Shown here one piece after another: positions 6,511-12,059 of a stretch of DNA of 12,059 bases. The translations under genes were made by a program, and so were the position numbers. Source of the stretch: Candidatus Gastranaerophilales bacterium (lineage in GTDB: Bacteria; Cyanobacteriota; Vampirovibrionia; Gastranaerophilales; Gastranaerophilaceae); assembly GCA_900752845.1 (NCBI GenBank), contig CAADWU010000021.1, forward strand, positions 1 through 12,059. Reading direction: 5' to 3'. The notes beneath the pieces were generated by a model. The model was not told the DNA's origin, ran no database searches, and saw only the letters and a list, made by a program, of their open reading frames with translations. Within the stretch, counting starts at the first letter, position 1; each line of letters starts with the position of its first letter.

Positions 6511-6566
6511 TTCAACCTCCTTTTTTTTACCATATTCATTATTTACGACTTTTTTAGTTTTGTCAA
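6511..6566 (-). promoter_or_regulatory. Promoter and ribosome site of the pilin-like gene
   Basis: On the minus strand a perfect TTGACA (6566-6561), a 17-nt spacer and AATAAT (6543-6538) form a near-consensus sigma-70 promoter. The predicted start is near 6531. An AGGAGG site preceded by a long A run then lies 6 nt before the ATG at 6509. This places the intended start upstream of the C9 tract. Confidence 0.8.
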
Positions 6567-6631
6567 GAAGGGGAATACTGTTAGGCTATGAATTTATAGT
6601 AAACAGGTTATTAATATATTTATTTTTAATA

Positions 6632-6637
6632 TATAAT
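6632..6637 (+). promoter_or_regulatory. Possible -10 box of the TPR gene
   Basis: A perfect TATAAT lies about 30 nt before the TPR gene's start. The -35 position holds only a weak match (TTATTA with an 18-nt spacer), and the surroundings are very AT-rich, so chance is possible. Confidence 0.35.
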
Positions 6638-6668
6638 TAAAATAACAGATAGAAATTAAGGAGTTGAA

Positions 6669-8069
6669 ATGAGTTTACAGACAGCTGAACAATTTGAAGA
6701 AAATGAACAATATTCTGAAGCTTTTGAAGAATATAAAAAATTACATGAAAAAAATCCAAAAGATTTGAGTGTTTTAGAAAGACTCGGACATCTTTCAATG
6801 CTTCTTAACAACAGAGAAGAAGCCGCAAAATATTATTCTTCAATTCTTGAATTTGATGCAACAAATGTTTTGGCTTATGAACAATTAATGGATATTTATG
6901 TATCAACAGATAAATATAAATATTATGTCTACAGAGGCAACCTGCACTCTGTTGAGCACAAGTTAGAGCATGCCATTAATGATTATAAAAAAGCTATAAA
7001 TGCTTCTCAGGAAGATAAAGAAATACTTTCTGCAAGATTTGTTCTTGCAACTTTATATGAGCAAACCGAGCAAAACATGAAAGCTATTGATGAATATTTA
7101 AAAGTGATTGATCATGAAGATACTCATGAAGAAGTTTTCATAAAACTTGCCAATCTCTATTTAAAAGAGGATGCAACAGGCAGTGCTGTTGAAGTTTTGG
7201 AAAGAGCAAGAAAACAAGGTTTTGATACGACAAATGTTAATGAGATGCTTTCAGATTTGTATATTAAAAACGGTAATCCTGAAAGAGCTATAGAAATATC
7301 TTCTGATGAACTTACAAAAGTAAAATGTCTTTTAGATATGAATAAAACTGATGATGCGATTAAAAAATTAGATGAAATGGAAGACCAATATAATCATATT
7401 GGACAGTTCCATTCATTAAAAGCTCAGTATTATTATATGACTGATAATTTTGACGATGCTCTGGCATGTGTTGAAGAATTTAATAAAATTACTCCAAATT
7501 CTGCACTGACATACCAGATGCGTGCATTGATATTTGAAAACAAAAATGATGATTATAATGCTCACTTGAACTGGGGAAGATATAATCTAGTAAGAGGTAA
7601 TAAAGATGTTGCAATAAATGAATTTTTAAACGCTTATCAGCTTAACGGCGACGATTTAAATCTTCTTAGTACATTATCTATGCTTTTGGAAGAATCAGGC
7701 GATAAAAACCATGCTATGGAGTTCTATGAAAGAACTGTTAAACTTAATCCGAATGATAAAAAAGCATTGGAAAAGCTTGCAGAGTTCAGAGAAAGTATAG
7801 GAGATTATAGAGCACAGGCGGATTATTTAGAAAAACTTTATGAGCTTGATAAAAGAAATGCTTCTACAGTTAAAAAACTGGCTGCTGCATACGAACAGCT
7901 TCGCAATAAACCTGCTGCATTAGAGTTTTATAATAAGTACCTTGATTTAGGAAAAGGTAATTCCGATTACGAAAAAATTCAAAAGAAAGTGGAAAAACTT
8001 TCTAATACAGAAATGCAGGAAGAAGAAGGACTTATTGACAAAATTATGCGCTGGTTCAATAAAAATTAG
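6669..8069 (+). CDS. Tetratricopeptide-repeat (TPR) protein
   Basis: 466 residues with no signal peptide or membrane helix, so probably a cytoplasmic scaffold. Helix pairs of about 34 residues with TPR-type spacing run through most of the length. Clear units are near 14-30 (EQYSEAFEEYKKLHEKNP), 33-64, 95-125 (HAINDYKKAI), 129-165, 260-275 (DDALACVEEFNKITPNS), 310-326, 346-362 (HAMEFYERTVKLNPND), 380-397 and 414-430. The middle (about 166-245) is less regular. The C-terminus is an acidic stretch and then a short amphipathic helix (GLIDKIMRWFNKN) that could touch a membrane or partner. AAGGAG lies 5 nt before the ATG. Its stop overlaps that of gspF by 4 nt (TTAG). Partner unknown; its position beside pilus-type genes is only suggestive. 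Confidence 0.9.
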   Translation: MSLQTAEQFEENEQYSEAFEEYKKLHEKNPKDLSVLERLGHLSMLLNNREEAAKYYSSILEFDATNVLAYEQLMDIYVSTDKYKYYVYRGNLHSVEHKLEHAINDYKKAINASQEDKEILSARFVLATLYEQTEQNMKAIDEYLKVIDHEDTHEEVFIKLANLYLKEDATGSAVEVLERARKQGFDTTNVNEMLSDLYIKNGNPERAIEISSDELTKVKCLLDMNKTDDAIKKLDEMEDQYNHIGQFHSLKAQYYYMTDNFDDALACVEEFNKITPNSALTYQMRALIFENKNDDYNAHLNWGRYNLVRGNKDVAINEFLNAYQLNGDDLNLLSTLSMLLEESGDKNHAMEFYERTVKLNPNDKKALEKLAEFRESIGDYRAQADYLEKLYELDKRNASTVKKLAAAYEQLRNKPAALEFYNKYLDLGKGNSDYEKIQKKVEKLSNTEMQEEEGLIDKIMRWFNKN

Positions 8070-9307
8070 AATAAAGAGCCGAGCATACTGTAATACAACT
8101 GGTAAAATCCAACTGCTATAAATAATACAGCTCCGCCCATGATTACTATTACTGCGGGTTCAAACAGTTTTGTCATTGCTTCAAGTGCCATATCAACTTT
8201 TTTATCAATTACTTCTGCCGCATCATGAAACATTTTACCTAATGTTCCTGATTTTTCACCTGTTGAAATCATTGTTAAAAGCGCAGGCGGAATAGCTTGC
8301 GACCATCCAAAAGCTTCAGATAAAGTTTTTCCGCTTTTAACCATATTTACCGCATTGCTAATCTGTCTTTTTATTGTGTAGTTTCCGACAGTTTTGTTAG
8401 ATAACTCAAGGCCTGACATTATAGGAAGCCCTGCATCATAAGAGATATGCAATACAGTCATAAAATTTGCTAAATTTATATATTTGATAAACTCAGAAAT
8501 AACAGGAATTTTCAATATAAATTCATCCCATTTGCTTTTAAATGAAGGATTTTTAAATAATGACGTCAATGCGCAACATCCTGCACCCATACCTATTAAT
8601 ACAAGCCACCAGAAGTTTTTAAAAAATTCGCAAAAACCTATCAACATCATGGAAAAAGCTGGAATATCTCCGCCGCCGTTTTGGATAACACCGTAAAATG
8701 CCGGAAATACAAAATTTGTAAATATCAGCATTACTCCAAACATTATTACAAGCAATACACCCGGATAAATTGAGGCACTTATAATTTTTCCTTTAATACT
8801 GTCTTGTTTTTTTAACAATGTCAGCATTCTTTCAAGAGTTACATCAAGTTCACCGGCTTCTTCTCCTGTTTTGACCATAGCTGTGTAAACAGGTCCGAAA
8901 ACTTTGCTGTAAATGCTTGTTAAACTTTGTGCGAAAGTCATTCCGCTAATAATTCCAAGACGTATATTATAACATACAGCTTTAATTTTCCATTTAGGAG
9001 AGTTATTCTCGATAGTTTGTAAAGCTTCTATAATAGGTATGCCTGCTGATAATAATACCTGAAGCTCTGATGTGAACATAATCTTTTCTTGCAGGCTTAA
9101 TCTTTTAATATTTTTGTTGCAGATGTTGTCTTCTGCAATTTTTTGTTCAACAGGTTCAACAATATTTGTTTCTTCTGTATAAATTTTTGTTGGAATAAAA
9201 CCTAACAATCGAATTTTTTCACGTGCTTCACGAGGAGTTGCAGCCTCAACTTCTCCTTTTATAATCTGATTGTTATTTTTTAAAGCACTATACTGATATT
9301 TCGCCAT
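8066..9307 (-). CDS. gspF: Type II secretion / type IV pilus inner-membrane platform protein (GspF/PilC family)
   Basis: Inner-membrane platform that couples the assembly ATPase to pilin or pseudopilin polymerisation. 413 residues, normal for the family. An N-terminal YQYSALKNNNQIIKGEVEA segment (residues 4-22) is followed by two T2SF domains: about 74-197 (FTSELQVLLSAGIPIIEAL, with MVKTGEEAGELD at 144-155) and about 277-400 (LHISYDAGLPIMSGLELS, with MISTGEKSGTLGKM at 346-359). Membrane helices lie at about 177-203, 232-250 and 384-406. The ATG at 9307 was chosen because a GGAAG site lies 6 nt upstream and family members start here; an in-frame TTG at 9358 would add 17 atypical residues. No assembly ATPase or other pilus gene is adjacent. 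A TTGCTA/TATAAA pair with a short 15-nt spacer just upstream is a weak promoter candidate. Whether it serves a T2SS or a pilus cannot be told here. Confidence 0.93.
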   Translation of the reverse strand: MAKYQYSALKNNNQIIKGEVEAATPREAREKIRLLGFIPTKIYTEETNIVEPVEQKIAEDNICNKNIKRLSLQEKIMFTSELQVLLSAGIPIIEALQTIENNSPKWKIKAVCYNIRLGIISGMTFAQSLTSIYSKVFGPVYTAMVKTGEEAGELDVTLERMLTLLKKQDSIKGKIISASIYPGVLLVIMFGVMLIFTNFVFPAFYGVIQNGGGDIPAFSMMLIGFCEFFKNFWWLVLIGMGAGCCALTSLFKNPSFKSKWDEFILKIPVISEFIKYINLANFMTVLHISYDAGLPIMSGLELSNKTVGNYTIKRQISNAVNMVKSGKTLSEAFGWSQAIPPALLTMISTGEKSGTLGKMFHDAAEVIDKKVDMALEAMTKLFEPAVIVIMGGAVLFIAVGFYQLYYSMLGSLF

Positions 9308-9359
9308 AACCAACTTCCGATATAAATATACTTTATAATATTTTTCTGAAAATAGCAAG

Positions 9360-9390
9360 AAAAAATCCGCCTTTAACGGGCGGATTTTTT
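9360..9390 (-). terminator. Terminator of clpC
   Basis: A perfect 12-bp stem (AAAAAATCCGCC at 9360-9371, GGCGGATTTTTT at 9379-9390) with a 7-nt loop lies immediately after the clpC stop. T runs on both strands make it a strong intrinsic terminator that separates clpC from gspF. Confidence 0.92.
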
Positions 9391-9393
9391 TAA

Positions 9394-11892
9394 TTATTGT
9401 GCAACTTCTTCAGTTTCGGGAACCTCTTTTTTAGAACGTTTGCTCTTTTTTTCAAAGGCAATTTTGTCATCAACAAGTTTTATGACAATTGTATCTCCCG
9501 GAGCATATTTGCCTGAAAGAATTTCTTCTGCAAGCATATCTTCTATCTTTCTTTGAATTAATCTTCTCAAAGGTCTTGCACCGTAAGCTTCAGAATATCC
9601 GTTTTTAGCGAGATGATCTTTTACTTCATCAGTAACTTCAACTGACAATTCTCTTTCAGCCAGACGTTTGAACAAGTCTTTAAGCATTAATTCAACGATT
9701 TCTCTGATTTCTTCTTGTGACAGATGAGCAAATACGATTGTTTCATCAATACGGTTCAAGAATTCAGGTCTGAATGCTTTTTTCATTTCTTCAGTAACTG
9801 TTTCTTTAAGTTTTTCATATTTATCTTTAGATTCATCATCATTAGTTGAGAAACCAAGTTTAGATGTTGTTGTTATCATACTTGCACCAACGTTTGATGT
9901 CATAATGATGATTGTGTTTTTGAAGTTGATATGGCGTCCTTTTGCATCAGTCAAACGACCGTCATCAAGTATTTGGAGCATGATGTTAAATACATCAGGG
10001 TGTGCTTTTTCAATTTCATCGAAAAGAATTACTGAATAAGGTTTTTTACGAACGATTTCTGTTAAGTGTCCGCCGTCATCATAACCAACGTATCCCGGAG
10101 GAGAACCGATAAGTTTTGCAGTTGAATGTTTTTCCATAAATTCAGACATATCAACTCTTATCATGTTGTCTTCAGAACCGAATACTGCTTCTGCCAGAGC
10201 TTTTGCAAGTTCAGTTTTACCAACACCTGTAGGACCTGAGAAGATAAAGCTTCCGATAGGTCTGTTAGGACTTTTTAAACCAACTCTTGCACGTCTGATT
10301 GCTTTAGAAATAGCAACAACCGCATCATGCTGACCTATGACTCTTTCGTGTAAAGTATCTTCAAGTTTAAGAAGTCTTTCGCTTTCACCTTCTGTTAATT
10401 TAGTAACAGGAACACCTGTCATAGTAGCAATAACTTCCGCTACGTTTTCAGCTGTAACTGTAGGTTTGTTAGCTTCGTGTTCTTCTCTGTATTTTTGTGC
10501 CATTTCACGGATTCTGTCTTTCATTTCAGCTTCGTCATCACGAAGTTGTGATGCTTTTTCGAATTCCTGATTTCTGATGGCATCTTCTTTTTCTTTAATT
10601 ATGTTTCTGAGTTCTTTTTCAAGTTCTTTTCCTTCAGGAGAAAGATTTGAAACTTTTAAACGAACTTTAGATGAAGCTTCGTCTATAACGTCAATTGCTT
10701 TGTCCGGTAAAAATCTGTCTGTGATATATTTGTTAGACAATTTTACTGAAGCGACAATTGCATCGTCAGAAATTATAAGTTTGTGGTGGTCTTCGTATTT
10801 AGGTTTAAGACCTTTGATAATTTCAATAGACTCATCTTCTGTAGGCTCGTCAATGATTACTGATTGGAAACGGCGTTCCAATGCAGAATCTTTTTCAACG
10901 TATTTTCTGTATTCATCAAGAGTTGTTGCACCTATAACTTGAATTTCACCTCTTGATAAAGCAGGTTTAAGAATGTTAGCTGCATCAATAGCTCCTTCTG
11001 CTGCGCCTGCTCCGATTAAAGTATGCATTTCATCAATAACAAGAATAATGTTTCCTGCCTGACGGATTTCATCCATAATTTTTTTCAAGCGTTCTTCGAA
11101 TTCACCTCTGTATTTTGTACCTGCAACCAAAAGTCCCATATCAAGCTGGATTACTTTTTTGCCGTCCAGAATATCAGGAACTTCCGCATTAACAATTCTT
11201 GTAGCTAAACCTTCTGCTACAGCTGTTTTACCAACACCGGGTTCTCCGATAAGTACAGGGTTGTTTTTTGTACGGCGTGCTAATATTTGAATAACACGTT
11301 CGATTTCTTTTTCTCTGCCTACTACAGGATCAAGTCTTAGTTCTTGAGCCGCAAGGGTTAAATCTCTGCCGAATTCATCCAAACTTGGTGTTTTTGTTTT
11401 TCCGCTCGAAGATGAAGAAGAAGAACTTGATGAACCTGAAGAAACTGATTGAGGTTTAGATTCTCCAAGCATTTTAACAACATTGCTTCTGATTTTGTTC
11501 AAATCTACACCAAGGTTTTCCAAAACTCTTGCGGCAACACCTTCACCTTCTCTTATTAATCCTAAAAGTAAGTGTTCTGTACCGATATAATTGTGACCGA
11601 GTTGTCTTGCTTCATCCCACGATAATTCCAACACTCTTTTAGCTCTTGGCGTAAATGGGATTTCAACAGCAACGAAGCCTGAGCCTCTGCCGATAATTTT
11701 CTCAACTTCTGCTCTGGCATCTTTTAAAGTTACACCCATAGATTTCAAAGTCTTAGCAGCGACACCTGTACCTTCTCCGATAAGACCAAGTAATACCTGT
11801 TCTGTACCGACAAAGTTATGTCCTAAGCGTCTGGCTTCTTCCTGGGCTAGCATTATAACTTTTATGGCTTTCTCCGTAAAACGTTCAAACAT
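9394..11892 (-). CDS. clpC: ATP-dependent Clp protease ATP-binding subunit ClpC
   Basis: Hsp100 AAA+ unfoldase that feeds substrates to ClpP; cytoplasmic, protein quality control. 832 residues, full length. Two Clp-N repeats cover about 1-145 (GHNFVGTEQVLLGL and GHNYIGTEHLLLGL). A Ser-rich linker with ten consecutive Ser codons follows at about 153-164. AAA domain 1 has GEPGVGKT (about 216-223) and ILVIDE (about 283-288). A UVR-type middle domain lies at about 424-459 and marks ClpC rather than ClpA. AAA domain 2 has GPTGVGKT (about 553-560), VILFDE, an LGF tripeptide (about 679-681) in the place of the ClpP-docking loop, and sensor-2 GARPLRR. The acidic tail ends EVAQ. AGGAGT lies 8 nt before the ATG. 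No CtsR-type heptad repeat or CIRCE element is visible upstream, and no mcsA/mcsB neighbours are present. Confidence 0.97.
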   Translation of the reverse strand: MFERFTEKAIKVIMLAQEEARRLGHNFVGTEQVLLGLIGEGTGVAAKTLKSMGVTLKDARAEVEKIIGRGSGFVAVEIPFTPRAKRVLELSWDEARQLGHNYIGTEHLLLGLIREGEGVAARVLENLGVDLNKIRSNVVKMLGESKPQSVSSGSSSSSSSSSSGKTKTPSLDEFGRDLTLAAQELRLDPVVGREKEIERVIQILARRTKNNPVLIGEPGVGKTAVAEGLATRIVNAEVPDILDGKKVIQLDMGLLVAGTKYRGEFEERLKKIMDEIRQAGNIILVIDEMHTLIGAGAAEGAIDAANILKPALSRGEIQVIGATTLDEYRKYVEKDSALERRFQSVIIDEPTEDESIEIIKGLKPKYEDHHKLIISDDAIVASVKLSNKYITDRFLPDKAIDVIDEASSKVRLKVSNLSPEGKELEKELRNIIKEKEDAIRNQEFEKASQLRDDEAEMKDRIREMAQKYREEHEANKPTVTAENVAEVIATMTGVPVTKLTEGESERLLKLEDTLHERVIGQHDAVVAISKAIRRARVGLKSPNRPIGSFIFSGPTGVGKTELAKALAEAVFGSEDNMIRVDMSEFMEKHSTAKLIGSPPGYVGYDDGGHLTEIVRKKPYSVILFDEIEKAHPDVFNIMLQILDDGRLTDAKGRHINFKNTIIIMTSNVGASMITTTSKLGFSTNDDESKDKYEKLKETVTEEMKKAFRPEFLNRIDETIVFAHLSQEEIREIVELMLKDLFKRLAERELSVEVTDEVKDHLAKNGYSEAYGARPLRRLIQRKIEDMLAEEILSGKYAPGDTIVIKLVDDKIAFEKKSKRSKKEVPETEEVAQ

Positions 11893-11929
11893 TAAATTTT
11901 ACTCCTATTCTCTCTCAAAGTATATATAT

Positions 11930-11958
11930 ATATTACATAAAAAACAAAAAACTTTCAA
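11930..11958 (-). promoter_or_regulatory. Possible proximal clpC promoter
   Basis: On the minus strand, TTGAAA (11958-11953), a 17-nt spacer and TAATAT (11935-11930) precede clpC by about 40 nt. The -10 is a weak match in a TA-rich run. Confidence 0.35.
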
Positions 11959-11971
11959 GGGTTTTAGCTAA

Positions 11972-11999
11972 AATATATGATAAAAGAGAATTAAGTCAA
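11972..11999 (-). promoter_or_regulatory. Likely clpC promoter
   Basis: On the minus strand, TTGACT (11999-11994), a 16-nt spacer and TATATT (11977-11972) match sigma-70 boxes at 5 of 6 positions each. The predicted leader is about 75 nt. The remaining 12000-12059 is AT-rich, and nothing firm was seen there. Confidence 0.5.
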
Positions 12000-12059
12000 C
12001 AAGCTATTATTCTTTGAACAAATCTATAAAATCATATGTGTAATATATATAATATAAAT

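Noticed and set aside
9308..9358. In-frame TTG extension of gspF
   Set aside because: It adds 17 residues not seen in the family, has no ribosome site and abuts the clpC terminator; the ATG at 9307 has a GGAAG site.
10337..10942. Two Ser-rich plus-strand frames inside clpC
   Set aside because: Antisense of a well-conserved coding region; no ribosome site and no recognisable domain.
11921..11935. TA dinucleotide run upstream of clpC
   Set aside because: Fits the AT-rich promoter region; too short to call a functional repeat, though it makes -10 assignment ambiguous.
1..12059. CRISPR array, transposase, integrase or defence system
   Set aside because: No spaced repeats, transposase or integrase motifs or defence-family domains were seen on either strand; the only mobile-element hint is the small tRNA-end duplication.
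11893..12059. CtsR or CIRCE operator for clpC
   Set aside because: No GGTCAAA heptad pair or TTAGCACTC inverted repeat could be found; a lone GTCAA belongs to the -35 box.

Overview
The window is about 12 kb of AT-rich bacterial DNA with seven protein genes and one tRNA gene. The low GC, a prepilin with the GFTLAEVLITLG signature, a cyanobacterial-style ClpC, strong AGGAGG-type ribosome sites and long coiled-coil/TPR proteins fit a non-photosynthetic relative of the cyanobacteria (Melainabacteria/Vampirovibrionia, for example gut Gastranaerophilales). This placement is inferred from protein style; no rRNA gene or marker phylogeny is available in the window.

Layout from left to right. (1) Positions 3-3116, + strand: a very large glycogen/starch-synthase-like glycosyltransferase (GT5), cut by the left edge, with a long inserted charged region, a YGS tandem repeat and a C-terminal membrane anchor. 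(2) 3118-4026, - strand: a two-helix membrane protein of DUF3137 type. (3) 4101-4277, + strand: a strong promoter, tRNA-Lys(UUU) and a terminator. They are followed by a structured GC-richer segment that ends in a second copy of the tRNA 3' end, this one carrying CCA, and another terminator. (4) 4497-5060, - strand: a regulator with two helix-turn-helix-like halves. (5) 5241-5786, + strand: peptidyl-tRNA hydrolase (pth). (6) 5783-6484, - strand: a type IV prepilin-like/pseudopilin protein with a C9 tract at its very 5' end. (7) 6669-8069, + strand: a cytoplasmic TPR protein. (8) 8066-9307, - strand: GspF/PilC, the inner-membrane platform of type II secretion/type IV pilus machines. (9) 9394-11892, - strand: ClpC, followed by its own terminator and preceded by one or two sigma-70-type promoters.

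The genes look individually transcribed. Strands alternate, and the three convergent gene pairs meet with stop codons 1 nt apart or overlapping by 4 nt. Functional links are loose: the pseudopilin and GspF belong to the same kind of envelope machine, while pth, tRNA-Lys and ClpC are translation and protein-quality housekeeping.

The most notable observation is a pair of homopolymer G9/C9 tracts, one in the 5' part of the glycosyltransferase and one at the start of the pseudopilin. In the pseudopilin, a consensus promoter, a strong ribosome site and an ATG all lie upstream of the tract, yet they are one base out of frame with the pilin. Losing a single base would join them into a 23-residue basic prepilin leader. 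This looks like a phase-variable ON/OFF switch seen in the OFF (or weak TTG-start) state, or else a homopolymer sequencing error.
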